The notes: a model not told the origin generated them from the letters alone. DNA of 15,790 bases from Clostridia bacterium (GCA_022791735.1 JAAVZQ010000096.1:1-15790), one strand, 5' to 3'. Positions 1-7,188 are shown, counted from the stretch's first letter. A program made the numbers and translations.

Positions 1-330
1 ACTTTTGGTGTGTTTACCCCTTTTGCTTCATCATAACTTCCATCTTGTGTTGGTGTATCTGGTGTTGCTGTTGGTCTTGGGGTACTATTCCCTCCTATAT
101 CATATTCCTCTATTCTTTTTACTATTTCTTGTATACTTCCGTCCAAATCATTAAATGCTATTTGTTCTTTGTTTTGTGCATCTGCATAATTTACTGCTCC
201 ATTTACTGCTGTATCTATTATTCCACTATTAAATGCTGCATTTATTGTTACTGCTGCTAGTATCACTAGTACAATTATTGTTATTATTAACGCTACTAGT
301 GTAATACCGCTTCTCTTGTCTCATTCTCAT
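1..330 (-). CDS. Prepilin-like (type IV pilin-like) protein, 3' end outside window, one CGG +1 shift
   Basis: The conventional reading from ATG at 330 gives MRMRQEK and then CGG TAT TAC, which leads to a stop. Skipping the C of CGG at 309 gives Gly8 followed by ITLVALIITIIVLVILAAVT, a classic clostridial class III signal with one hydrophobic helix at about residues 9-29. The frame then stays open to the window edge: a polar segment rich in N, D and Q, then a Pro/Thr-rich stretch (STPRPTATPDTPT). Gly8 is the residue expected at -1 of the prepilin peptidase cleavage site. The protein is probably exported and inserted in the membrane, then assembled into a pilus or pseudopilus; its substrate or role is unknown. 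A purine-rich ribosome binding site (AGGAG) lies about 10 bases before the first ATG. Neighbours on the left are not visible. The family call is firm from the N-terminus; the function is not. Confidence 0.82.
307..309 (-). other. In-frame CGG +1 shift site 1 (AAG CGG T)
   Basis: The minus strand reads GAG AAG C GGT ATT. Dropping the C restores the prepilin hydrophobic N-terminus, with Gly8 at the expected processing position. Confidence 0.85.
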
Positions 331-577
331 TAGTTTTTCTCTCCTCTTTTCTTTATTTTTTACTGTCTCTCCTTTGAAGTAATCGGTTACAGTTGCGTTA
401 CCTATATGCATTGGGTTTTATCCTACGAAGTGTTATACCAAGCGCCATGTTAAAACATAGTGTTTTGATATTCTAATTTTAGCATTCATCCGAATGCTTG
501 TCAATAAATTTTTAATCGATTTGTTAAAATACACATGATTTATTGTGTATGTATTAACAAATATGTACAAATCCGAA
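331..577. other. Intergenic stretch upstream of the prepilin-like gene
   Basis: No gene is supported here. On the minus strand it must hold the leader of the prepilin-like gene. A GGTAACG...GTAACCGA stretch near 380-405 faintly recalls the 3' half of a cyclic di-GMP-I riboswitch, but the GGCAAACC and GACGCAAAGCC parts are missing, so I do not call one. Confidence 0.4.
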
Positions 578-712
578 GTCCGCGCAGGGTGGTTCTATTA
601 ATAATTATCCAGAATACTCCTACACTTTAGAAAATGTTTGAGCTTTGCTCATTACATTTTCTTATAGTGGTGAGGTTTTCTTGGAATTATTAATAACTAC
701 CCGTGGCAGGAC
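578..712. repeat. Foldback element, copy 1 (GTCCGCGCAGG ... GGCAGGAC)
   Basis: The element starts GTCCGCGCAGGG and ends CCCGTGGCAGGAC. The inner sides pair over a long imperfect stem: GGGTGGTT...TTAATAATT against AATTATTAATAACTACCC. A second hairpin lies in the middle, with AAAATGT facing ACATTTT and TGAGC facing GCTCA. It contains no ORF. The same termini recur at 3753-3893 and 11581-11754 with unrelated interiors, so the ends and the overall foldback shape are conserved rather than the middle. It could be a structured RNA or a small non-autonomous mobile element; I do not recognise the family. It lies between the divergently transcribed prepilin-like and YcxB-like genes. Confidence 0.75.
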
Positions 713-794
713 AAACGTTACTTAAAATTGTTTTCACTTATCATTTATCCTAGTATTACCTATTTTTTTAATTTTATGAGTTTTTGTATTCCAC

Positions 795-824
795 TTGCAA
801 AAATGTTACTGATTATGCTAAAAT
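795..824 (+). promoter_or_regulatory. Sigma-A type promoter for the YcxB-like gene
   Basis: TTGCAA at 795-800 and TAAAAT at 819-824 are separated by 18 bases. An AGGAG ribosome binding site precedes the ATG at 885. Confidence 0.5.
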
Positions 825-884
825 ATTATTATAATAAATTGCAATACTATTCTTGTAATCACTATTAATATTAGGAGAAAATAA

Positions 885-1412
885 ATGGAAAATAAACCAG
901 AAATCTTATTTAAAAATAAAACCAAAAACACACCCGAGTCTTATGCAGAATTCTTAAATTTTCACCAAAAGACTTTTCATCTATCATATCTAGCATACAC
1001 TGTATTTTGGAGTTTCATGTTTTTGCTTTGCATAATACTATGCTTTGGTTCTAATTCAAGAACTCAAGGTGTACTATTCACAATTGCACTAATCGTATTT
1101 ATTGCTTACCGTATTCTTCGTCCTAGAATGCTTGTAGATAAAGAACTAAAAAGTGATAAATTAACCACAAACAATATAAATACCTTTTATTTTTATGATA
1201 AAACTTTTGAAGCCAAAAACGAAAGAGGAAAATTCGATTATAAATACTCTTTACTTTATAAAGCTTTTGAAACAGAAACATATTTCTATCTCTATGTAAA
1301 TAAAGAAAATGCGTTTTTAGTTTCAAAATCCGCATTTTCTCTAGGAAAAGCAGAAGATTTTTCTTCGTTTCTAAAAAAGAAATGTGGTTTTAAATATAAA
1401 TTTGTTAAATAA
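885..1412 (+). CDS. YcxB-like family membrane protein
   Basis: This is a 175-residue protein with a polar N-terminus of about 35 residues, two adjacent hydrophobic helices (about 37-56 and 64-80, the second ending IAYRILRPRM) and a soluble C-terminal domain. The C-terminal part (NTFYFYDKTFEAKNE, then alternating strands and KSAFSLGKAEDFSSFLKKK) resembles the YcxB-like domain found after two membrane helices in many Firmicutes. No enzymatic function is known for that family, and I see no catalytic motif. An AGGAG site lies 7 bases before the ATG. The gene ends tail-to-tail with the minus-strand gene at 1405-2307, overlapping it by 8 bases, so the two convergent transcripts overlap. It contains no CGG codon. 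Family assignment is by architecture and pattern, not by search. Confidence 0.65.
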   Translation: MENKPEILFKNKTKNTPESYAEFLNFHQKTFHLSYLAYTVFWSFMFLLCIILCFGSNSRTQGVLFTIALIVFIAYRILRPRMLVDKELKSDKLTTNNINTFYFYDKTFEAKNERGKFDYKYSLLYKAFETETYFYLYVNKENAFLVSKSAFSLGKAEDFSSFLKKKCGFKYKFVK

Positions 1413-2307
1413 TCGTATTTATTTCTTCTATTAGATTTTTATATTTTATATAGAAAATTCTCTTTTCCTTTGTGTCTAGAGAATTTTTTAATTCTTCTAA
1501 TAATATATACATTTTATTTATATTATACTTTTTAGGCTTATCCTCTTTATTTACTTCATTTACAAGATTTGTAGCCTTTTTCTCAGCCGATGCAATTTCT
1601 GCTTGCACACTATCCCAATCTTCACTACTTACATGTGCATATGCTTTAATTATATCTCCCTTTATTTCTATTGCTGCCTTTTTCTCTTTCCCCATCTCTG
1701 TCTTCTTAGAAAAATCAACTACTAAACTGTAAAGTCCTGCATAAGTTTGCGCTACACTTTTTTCATCTTTATTTTTTATATCAATAACTGTTTTGTCTAA
1801 AAGATTACTAAATTCTAGAATTTTGCTTGATTCCACATCGATATCATAAAGATCTAATACTATTGTACTCCATGCTGAATATAAAGTTTCTGTTTTTCCT
1901 TCCATCCAGTTCCAATCTATCTCTCCATCTTCTTCTTTTCCAACTAATTCTTGCTCCATTTTAGTAAGCTTCGTTTGTTCCCCACTTGTCTCACTTTCTT
2001 CACCTTTTGTTTCACTTTTTTCGCCTGACTTTTTATCACTCGAATTTGCTCCTGATTTTTCTGTTGCATTTTCTTCTCTTATCTTACTTATCGATACTTT
2101 ATAACTTTCTAGTATTATTCCATTTAATTTATTTGCAAGCGATGTTATATGTGCATCTAGATAATCTATCTCTTTTTCTATCTTTTCTTTATGCCTTCCT
2201 CCATCTTCCTTTGCTTTTGCTGATAATTTACCTGCAAAGATTGCTATTCCTATAATTCCTAAAATTATCAAAAATTTTACAATCCAACCTAGAAATTTAT
2301 TTTTCAT
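1405..2307 (-). CDS. Unknown membrane-anchored protein with helical extracytoplasmic domain
   Basis: This is a 300-residue protein I do not recognise. Residues 1-4 are basic and residues 7-26 form one hydrophobic helix (WIVKFLIILGIIGIAIFAG), so it is probably anchored at the membrane with the rest outside; there is no lipobox Cys. Residues about 78-115 are a low-complexity linker rich in Ser, Glu, Lys and Gly. The remainder is predicted to be mostly helical, with a tryptophan-containing DWNWMEG motif and a final Lys-rich helix. It starts at an ATG with AGAAGGAG upstream. It is convergent with the YcxB-like gene and divergent from the small gene at 2424. The only CGG on its strand is out of frame (TCG GCT), and the frame is intact. 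A role in the cell envelope is an inference from topology alone. Confidence 0.7.
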   Translation of the reverse strand: MKNKFLGWIVKFLIILGIIGIAIFAGKLSAKAKEDGGRHKEKIEKEIDYLDAHITSLANKLNGIILESYKVSISKIREENATEKSGANSSDKKSGEKSETKGEESETSGEQTKLTKMEQELVGKEEDGEIDWNWMEGKTETLYSAWSTIVLDLYDIDVESSKILEFSNLLDKTVIDIKNKDEKSVAQTYAGLYSLVVDFSKKTEMGKEKKAAIEIKGDIIKAYAHVSSEDWDSVQAEIASAEKKATNLVNEVNKEDKPKKYNINKMYILLEELKNSLDTKEKRIFYIKYKNLIEEINTII

Positions 2308-2423
2308 AGTTTTTCTCCTTCTTATATGTTATTATGTCAAAAAAAGCACCAAATATTCTCTGTATTCTTTTTATTGTTTGACATAAAATATCTTTGTTGA
2401 ATTTAAAAAAAGGAGTATTTGAT

Positions 2424-2702
2424 ATGTCAATTGTTAATTTGTATAGTGAAAAATCTGGTGAAATTGGAAGATTTTTATATGATTTTTATGAGAAAAAAAT
2501 TACTCTAGAAAACGACCTAAAATGGGAAAAATTTTTTGAAAATCCCGTTGATATGGCAGATATAATTGGAATTTATGTTGATAATAAAGATGATTTTAAA
2601 GTTAATATGTGGATTAGTCTAGACGAAGGTGCTTTTATCAATGTTACAGAAAGCAATGCAGATACAATAATAAGGTATCTTTATGAAAGATACCCTTATT
2701 AA
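2424..2702 (+). CDS. Small acidic protein of unknown function
   Basis: This is a 92-residue protein starting MSIVNLYSEKSGEIGRFLYD. I chose the ATG at 2424 over the one at 2394 because an AAAGGAG ribosome binding site (about 2408-2414) sits directly in front of it. The protein is acidic and aromatic, without membrane segments or Cys pairs: a short helical N-terminal region, then a strand-rich half with NMWISLDEGAFINV, ending RYLYERYPY. I know similar small clostridial proteins only as hypotheticals and assign no function. The stop codon lies just after a long hairpin whose DNA encodes the last residues. The gene converges on gpsA. Confidence 0.7.
   Translation: MSIVNLYSEKSGEIGRFLYDFYEKKITLENDLKWEKFFENPVDMADIIGIYVDNKDDFKVNMWISLDEGAFINVTESNADTIIRYLYERYPY
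2669..2700 (+). terminator. Hairpin overlapping the end of the small gene; probable terminator
   Basis: AATAAG+GTATCTTT pairs with AAAGATAC+CTTATT around an ATG loop with a single bulged C. A T-rich stretch follows on the plus strand (to TTTTTTTT at about 2717-2724). It lies between convergent genes and may also stop gpsA transcripts, although T-richness on the minus side is weak. Confidence 0.6.
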
Positions 2703-2707
2703 TATAT

Positions 2708-3694
2708 TTATTCTGATTTTTTTTGTCTTTGCATAAGCCTTGAAACACCTTCTTGTGGTGACAAATCTTTATATAAAATGTCATAAACTGTATTTAGAAT
2801 TGGCATTTCTATATTTTTCATTTTTCCAAGTTCATAAGCAACTTCGATATTATCTATACTTTCGATTACCATGCCAACTTCTTTTCTAACTTCTTCAATA
2901 TTTTTTCCTTGACCTAATAGAAATCCAGCTTTTCTATTTCTACTATGTTCACTTAAACATGTAACAATCAAATCTCCGAAGTCCTGTAAGTCCATAAAAT
3001 GTTTCTTTTTTTCCACCAAGTGCTTCTCCGAAGTTCTGATATTTCTTTTAATCCTCTTGTAATCAATGCCGCAAAACTATTATCTCCAAGTCCAATTCCT
3101 GCTGCAACACCCGCACAAAATGCGATAATGTTTTTTAATGCTCCACCGAAGCTCTACTCCTTTTACATCTTCTGATGTATATATTCTTAAATTTTCATTC
3201 ATAAATTCTGCTTGTATCATATCTCTTAAAGCTTCATCTTTTGCTGCTACAACCAAAGCTGTAGGAATATCTATTGAAACTTCTTCCGCATGACTTGGTC
3301 CTGAAAGAACCGCTATTTCTGAATTAGGCACTTCTTCTTTTACTACTTCATCTAAAGTCTTTAAACTTTCTTTCTCAAACCCCTTCGAACAAACCACAAT
3401 TGGCTGTTCTTTTACATACTCTTTATATTGTTTCACAGTATCCCTTGCAAATTTTGATGGAGTTACATGCAAAATTATATCTGTACCTTCTATTGCTTCT
3501 TCAAAAGATGTTGTACAATAGACATTGTTTGGCATTACTGCATTTGGCAAAAATTTGCATTTATGTTCTTTATTTATTAAATCTTTTTCATCTTCTGAAA
3601 ATGACCACATTTTTATATTGTGTCCTTCTATTCCAAGTGTAATTGCTAAGGCTGAGCCCCAACTTCCGCTTCCTATTATGCAGATATTTTTCAT
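2708..3694 (-). CDS. gpsA: Glycerol-3-phosphate dehydrogenase [NAD(P)+], intact across three CGG +1 shifts
   Basis: The enzyme reduces dihydroxyacetone phosphate to sn-glycerol 3-phosphate, the backbone for phospholipids. The N-terminus has the Rossmann motif GSGSWGSALA (residues 8-17), then the family motifs CSKGFEKESL and SGPSHAEEV, and the C-terminal GVELGGALKN and GLTGLGDLIVTC. The last two appear only when C is skipped at three in-frame CTT CGG sites (3148, 3030, 2978), giving Gly183, Gly222 and Gly239. Segment lengths are exact multiples of three (182, 39, 17 and 90 codons with stop). The total is 327 residues, the usual GpsA length. Without skipping, the product would stop after about 204 residues and lose the substrate-binding half. 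AGGAAGG precedes the ATG. The gene follows plsY, as in many Firmicutes, with a foldback element between them. Calling it a pseudogene would be the naive alternative; I reject it because everything else is conserved. Confidence 0.93.
2976..2978 (-). other. CGG +1 shift site 4 (gpsA, CTT CGG A)
   Basis: ACA GGA CTT C GGA GAT restores GLTGLGDLIVTC, the conserved GpsA motif. Confidence 0.92.
3028..3030 (-). other. CGG +1 shift site 3 (gpsA, CTT CGG A)
   Basis: TCA GAA CTT C GGA GAA GCA restores SELGEALGG. Confidence 0.92.
3146..3148 (-). other. CGG +1 shift site 2 (gpsA, CTT CGG T)
   Basis: GTA GAG CTT C GGT GGA GCA restores GVELGGA, a conserved GpsA motif. Confidence 0.92.
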
Positions 3695-3724
3695 TATATT
3701 AATTTCCTTCCTATGTTCTATTTT

Positions 3725-3923
3725 AAATAATTTAGAGATAAGAAATCTTAAAGTCCGCGACAGGAGGAAAAGTTTATTTTTTCACCGAAGGTGGGGTGTG
3801 GACCGCCGAAGGCTGTTAAGTGCGATAGCACTGTTACAGCGTCGGTGGGAAAGCCTGAGAGAAAAAATACAACTTTTGCCTCCTTGGCAGGACATCATAA
3901 TATTTTAAATCTCTAAATTATTT
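3725..3923. repeat. Foldback element, copy 2, inside a palindrome
   Basis: The core at 3753-3893 starts GTCCGCGACAGG and ends TTGGCAGGAC. It has nested stems: AGGAGG with CCTCCT, AAAAGTT with AACTTTT, TATTTTTT with AAAAAATA, and an inner AGTGC-GATA-GCACT hairpin. Outside the core, AAATAATTTAGAGAT (3725-3739) is perfectly complementary to ATCTCTAAATTATTT (3909-3923), with 13 and 15 unpaired bases between arm and core. The right arm covers the plsY stop codon. The element separates plsY from gpsA and has no ORF of its own. It may be a structured RNA in the plsY-gpsA transcript, an attenuator, or an insertion of a mobile foldback into a terminator palindrome. Confidence 0.8.
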
Positions 3924-4547
3924 CTTAAAACTTAACTTATTTTCTTTTCCAGCTAAAATACGCTTAATATTTTCCCTATGATTAAATATAATCAAAAGTG
4001 CAAGAAGTAGACTAAAAATTAAATAGCTTCCTTCTTTTACAATAAAGAAGTCTTTTTGAACTCCAAATAATGTAAGAATTGGATAAAGCACTGCTGCTGT
4101 ACAAGAACCTACTGATACCATTCTTGTTACAGCCATCATAATTATTGCAAATATTAAACAAATAAGTCCTACCTTCCAATTTATACAAATTAGCACTCCA
4201 AGTGCTGTCGCAACACCTTTTCCACCTTTAAATTCAAAAAATACTGGAAAAGTATGACCAATTACAACCGCTATACCTGCTATTTGCACAAGCAAAGCTG
4301 CTTCATTCTTTGCAATTAATCCTATTAAAAATGCAATAATAACTGCTACTACTCCTTTTAATATGTCACATACAAGTGTTATAGCTGCCGCTCCTTTGCC
4401 CACACTTCTAAGCATATTTGTTGTTCCTGCATTTCCGCTTCCTTTTTGCCTTACATCAAATCCTGCAACTCTTTTACTAATAAGTACTGAAAAATTAATA
4501 CTTCCTATAAGATATGAAATTACTGCTACTACTATTATTGCTAACAT
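3918..4547 (-). CDS. plsY: Acyl-phosphate:glycerol-3-phosphate acyltransferase
   Basis: PlsY transfers the acyl group of acyl-phosphate to position 1 of glycerol 3-phosphate, using the product of GpsA, and acts in the cytoplasmic membrane. The 209-residue protein has five or more hydrophobic helices and the family motifs SYLIGSINFS (11-20), KGSGNAGTTNMLRS (35-48) and GHTFPVFFEFKGGKGVATALG (in two parts, near 97-118: GHTFPVFFEF and KGGKGVATALG). The ATG is preceded by AAGGAGG. Three CGG triplets occur on the coding strand (GCG GCA, GCG GTT, AGC GGA), all out of frame, and the frame is intact. It lies downstream of der, separated by a palindromic element, and upstream of gpsA. Confidence 0.95.
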   Translation of the reverse strand: MLAIIVVAVISYLIGSINFSVLISKRVAGFDVRQKGSGNAGTTNMLRSVGKGAAAITLVCDILKGVVAVIIAFLIGLIAKNEAALLVQIAGIAVVIGHTFPVFFEFKGGKGVATALGVLICINWKVGLICLIFAIIMMAVTRMVSVGSCTAAVLYPILTLFGVQKDFFIVKEGSYLIFSLLLALLIIFNHRENIKRILAGKENKLSFKK

Positions 4548-4565
4548 ATTTTTTACCTCCTTATC

Positions 4566-4685
4566 TTTGCTCTATAATTGCCCTTTGGCTGTGTTAGTCT
4601 TCGTTTGAAATCAAATCAACGTACACTCGTACGCCTCATTGATTTGAACCTCGTCTGCCTTGCCAAAAAACAATTCTAAAGCAAA
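4566..4685. repeat. 120-base palindromic element between der and plsY
   Basis: Outer arms TTTGCTCTATAATTG (4566-4580) and CAATTCTAAAGCAAA (4671-4685) pair with two mismatches. TTTGGC (4584-4589) pairs with GCCAAA (4662-4667). The inner TCAAATCAA (4611-4619) pairs with TTGATTTGA (4639-4647), and the apex is CGTAC-ACTC-GTACG. It contains no ORF. It does not share the GTCCGCG/GGCAGGAC ends of the other foldbacks, so it is a different element. It may act as an attenuator or RNA-processing site inside the der-plsY transcript. Confidence 0.7.
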
Positions 4686-4705
4686 TCTTTTTTATTATTT
4701 ATTTA

Positions 4706-6032
4706 TTACTTTTCTGCCTTTTCTCGTACAATCACCCTAATCGGCGTTCCTGTCATTCCAAACTCTTTTCTAATATGGTTTACTAGATATCTTTCATATG
4801 AGAAATGAAAAATATCTTTGTTATTTACAAATATTATAAAGGTTGGCGGTTTTGTAGATGCTTGTGTAACATATAATATTTTAAGTCTTTTTCCTTTATC
4901 TGTTGGTGGCTGTACAATTGCTATCGCCTCATCAATAACTTGATTTAGCATTCCTGTTGAAACTCTTTTTGAATTGTTTTCTGCTACTTCATTTATTATA
5001 CCAAATAGTTTATTCACTCTTTGTCCTGTTAATGCCGATATAAAAACAATTGGTGCATAACTTATATAAGATAATTTGTTGTATACGTCTTTTTTAAACT
5101 TTTCCATTGTGTGGTCATCTTTTTCTATTTCATCCCATTTATTGACTACTATAATTATCCCTTTTCCTGCTTCGTGTGCTTCACCTGCAACCTTTGTGTC
5201 TTGTTCTGTAACACCTTCTTTTGCATCTATTAAAAGTAAACACACATCTGCTCTTTCTATTGCAAGTCCTGTTCTTATAATACTATATCTCTCTATATTA
5301 TCTTTTATTTTGTTTTTCCTTCTTAACCCAGCTGTATCTATAAATACATACTTGCCATCATCATTTTCATAAGGAGTATCTATCGCATCTCTAGTTGTTC
5401 CTGCTACATCACTTACTATTACTCTATTTTCTCCGAAGTATTTTATTTATAAGTGAAGACTTTCCGTACATTTGGTTTTCCGAATTAATGCAACCTTTAT
5501 AGCTTCTCCCTCGTCACTTTCCTCTTTTTCTTTTGGGAAATGATTGTATATCTCATCTAGTACATCACCAATTCCTGAAGCATTTACAGAAGACACTGCA
5601 AAAGGCTCACCTATACCTAAATTATAAAATTCATATATCTCATTATTTTCTTTTCCAAAATTATCTGACTTATTACATACTAAAACTACTGGCTTTTTAG
5701 TCTTTTTTAGAAGTAATGCCACATCTTTATCTGGTTCTGTTATTCCTTGCTTTATATCAGTTATAAACACTATTACATCTGCAATATCTATTGCAATTTC
5801 TACTTGTTCGCGCATAGAACTTACTATTCTGTCTTCCGATTTTGGTTCTATCCCTGCTGTATCTATTAGAGTAAATTGTATTCCTCTCCACTCTGCATCT
5901 GCATATACTCTATCTCTAGTCACGCCTGGTTTATCTTCTACAATAGATAACTTTTGACCAATTATATAATTAAAAAATGTTGATTTGCCGTACATTCGGT
6001 CTTCCAACTATTGCAACTACTGGTTTTGCCAT
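4706..6032 (-). CDS. der: Ribosome-assembly GTPase Der (EngA), intact across four CGG +1 shifts
   Basis: Der is a double GTPase needed for 50S ribosome maturation. The restored 440-residue protein (436 in B. subtilis, from memory) has G-domain 1 with GRPNVGKST (10-18), DTAG and NKSD, then G-domain 2 with GKPNVGKSS (184-192), DTAGLRRK and NKWD, and a C-terminal KH-like domain ending IRVIVREKAEK. Four in-frame CGG sites must be skipped (5990, 5482, 5466, 5435), placing Gly15, Gly184, Gly189 and Gly199. Two of these are the glycine of GKS in each P-loop. Segment lengths of 14, 169, 5, 10 and 243 codons fit exactly. Read conventionally, translation would end after 20 residues, so an essential protein would be missing. 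CGA and AGG are both used as Arg near the C-terminus. It starts 17 bases after the deaminase gene, with AAAGGA upstream. Confidence 0.95.
5433..5435 (-). other. CGG +1 shift site 8 (der, CTT CGG A)
   Basis: AAA ATA CTT C GGA GAA AAT restores KILGENRVIVSD, ten codons after site 7. Confidence 0.95.
5464..5466 (-). other. CGG +1 shift site 7 (der, GTA CGG A)
   Basis: CCA AAT GTA C GGA AAG TCT restores PNVGKSS. It lies only five codons after site 6. Confidence 0.95.
5480..5482 (-). other. CGG +1 shift site 6 (der, ATT CGG A)
   Basis: GCA TTA ATT C GGA AAA CCA restores ALIGKP, the start of the second P-loop. Confidence 0.95.
5988..5990 (-). other. CGG +1 shift site 5 (der, GTA CGG C)
   Basis: CCG AAT GTA C GGC AAA TCA restores PNVGKS of G-domain 1. 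Without the shift a TAA follows five codons after CGG. Confidence 0.95.
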
Positions 6033-6049
6033 TATTTTTCATTCCTTTC

Positions 6050-6551
6050 TTAGTATGTAGTCTTACCCTCTAATAAATCATCCTTCTCTATCCACTCTTG
6101 TACATTTATTATTTCATATCCATTATCATTTTCTGCTTTTATAATTATCTCTTTTATTCCTGCATTTATTATCATCTTTTTGCAAAGCTGGCATGAATTT
6201 GCTTCTTTTTCATATTCACCAGTATCTTTTCTTATTCCTACTAAATATAGACTTCCGATCTATCATATCTTTTCTTGATGCACTTATTATGGCATTTTGC
6301 TCTGCATGTACTGACCTACATGCATCATATCCACCATGCCTTATGTCTGGCAATATTTTCTTTTTAGTACAATACCCTAAATCTATACAGTTTTTACGTC
6401 CTCTGGGTGCACCTGTATAACCTGTCGCAATTATTTCATCATTTTTTACAATTATACAGCCATAGTTCTTTCTAAGGCATGTTCCACGACTTGCTACTGC
6501 TTCTGCTATTGACAAATAATAGTTTATTTTATCTACCCTTTTTGTTTCCAT
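6050..6551 (-). CDS. Deoxycytidylate (dCMP) deaminase family protein, one CGG +1 shift
   Basis: This is a zinc-dependent deaminase of the dCMP/ComEB type, probably converting dCMP to dUMP for thymidylate synthesis. The restored protein has 166 residues with ASRGTCLRKNYGCIIV (about 20-35), TGYTGAPRG, the zinc-binding/catalytic HAE (SVHAEQNAI) and the second zinc motif CQLCKKMIINAGI. The last motif lies after an in-frame GAT CGG A (C at 6257). Skipping the C gives DGSLYLVGI; reading CGG as Arg gives a short unrelated tail that stops without the CxxC motif. I chose the ATG at 6551 because AAGGAG precedes it; a GTG two codons upstream abuts that site. It is immediately upstream of der with 17 bases between, so probably co-transcribed. 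The exact substrate (dCMP versus another cytidine derivative) is not proven. Confidence 0.88.
6255..6257 (-). other. CGG +1 shift site 9 (dCMP deaminase, GAT CGG A)
   Basis: ATG ATA GAT C GGA AGT CTA restores the strand DGSLYLVGI and, downstream, the zinc-binding CxxC. Confidence 0.9.
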
Positions 6552-6646
6552 TTGCACTCCTTTTTTCTATTTACAAAAAAATTATATCACATCTTTTTTT
6601 CATAAACAAGCATTACATGCTTAATTTTTTCTTAAGTCTATACAAT

Positions 6647-6700
6647 GTTACAAATTACAGCTAACACGAACTAACGATATTTTAGGCTGTGAATAGCAAT
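6647..6700. repeat. Solo palindrome resembling the arms of foldback copy 3
   Basis: GTTACAAATTACAGCT (6647-6662) and AGGCTGTGAATAGCAAT (6684-6700) are near-complements of each other. They closely resemble the arms GTTACAATTCACAGCT / AGCTGTGAATTGTAAC that flank the element at 11581-11754. Here only 21 bases separate the arms and no GTCCGCG core is present. It lies between the dCMP deaminase start and the small-gene promoter. Confidence 0.6.
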
Positions 6701-6716
6701 GCACTTCGACATAAAT

Positions 6717-6745
6717 TTGAAAAATCTAATAAAATATGTTATAAT
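6717..6745 (+). promoter_or_regulatory. Sigma-A type promoter for the 56-codon gene
   Basis: TTGAAA at 6717-6722 and a perfect TATAAT at 6740-6745 have the ideal spacing of 17. The leader of about 70 bases contains a small hairpin (ATTTCTGA/TCAGAAAT) before the AGGAGG site. Confidence 0.75.
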
Positions 6746-6822
6746 TATATTAGAATTGCCAAGCGTGATTCTGTAGAATTTAATTTCTGATGTATCAGAA
6801 ATAATATTTAGGAGGAAATGAC

Positions 6823-6993
6823 ATGCCCAACATTAATGAAAACCTTTTCACCCTTTTGTGCCCCATTCCCTTCAATACCAAAGATGAAGCGTATTCTATG
6901 GTCGGATGTTACAGCCACCTCTCTGGCGTAACCACAACCAAAGCCGGTGGCATGTGGTATATCGTCCAGTCGAACGAACCGTCGCTTCGTTAA
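6823..6993 (+). CDS. Small G+C-richer gene, 56 residues, unknown function
   Basis: The ORF starts MPNINENLFTLLCPIPFN and ends VQSNEPSLR. A strong AGGAGG ribosome binding site lies 6 bases before the ATG, a near-consensus promoter lies upstream, and a strong hairpin follows the stop, so it forms a complete one-gene unit. Codons end in C and G much more often than in the neighbouring genes (ACC, TTC, CTC, GCC, ATC), suggesting recent transfer. It has two Cys residues and no membrane helix or recognised motif. Two CGG triplets on its strand are out of frame. I do not recognise the family. It sits between the deaminase and rubredoxin genes, facing the latter across a shared terminator. Confidence 0.7.
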   Translation: MPNINENLFTLLCPIPFNTKDEAYSMVGCYSHLSGVTTTKAGGMWYIVQSNEPSLR

Positions 6994-7001
6994 ACAAAAC
7001 T

Positions 7002-7031
7002 AAAGGAGAATTGCAAGTGCAATTCTCCTTT
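7002..7031. terminator. Bidirectional intrinsic terminator
   Basis: AAAGGAGAATTGCA (7002-7015) pairs perfectly with TGCAATTCTCCTTT (7018-7031). T-rich tracts follow on both strands (TTTGGTTTT on plus, TTTAGTTTTGTTT on minus). It serves the 56-codon gene and the rubredoxin gene, which converge here. Confidence 0.88.
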
Positions 7032-7035
7032 GGTT

Positions 7036-7173
7036 TTAATCTACTTTCTCAAACATTGACTTTGGTACACCACATAAAGGGCATACCCAATCTTCTGGTA
7101 AATCTTCAAATTTTACTCCTTCTTTTTCTTCATCATATATGTATCCACATACATTGCATTTATATTTATTCAT
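7036..7173 (-). CDS. Rubredoxin
   Basis: A 45-residue protein with the two iron-binding loops CNVCGYIYD (6-14) and CPLCGVPKS (31-39), and the family's EDLPEDWVCP segment. Four Cys (6, 9, 31, 34) bind one iron. It carries electrons to the rubrerythrin encoded just upstream, whose stop codon is 15 bases before this start. Together they reduce hydrogen peroxide in anaerobes. The ATG at 7173 follows GGAG in the gap. The length is slightly short for a rubredoxin but complete. Its transcript ends at the shared hairpin at 7002-7031. Confidence 0.95.
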   Translation of the reverse strand: MNKYKCNVCGYIYDEEKEGVKFEDLPEDWVCPLCGVPKSMFEKVD

Positions 7174-7188
7174 ACATATTCTCCTTTA

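Noticed and set aside
380..411. Cyclic di-GMP riboswitch before the prepilin-like gene
   Set aside because: Only a fragment resembles the class I 3' side; the conserved GGCAAACC and GACGCAAAGCC segments are absent.
2394..2423. Longer start for the small gene at 2424
   Set aside because: The upstream ATG has no ribosome binding site; AAAGGAG lies between it and the chosen start.
3525..3908. Plus-strand ORF across foldback copy 2
   Set aside because: It runs through the antisense of gpsA and the foldback element, has no ribosome binding site and has unnatural composition.
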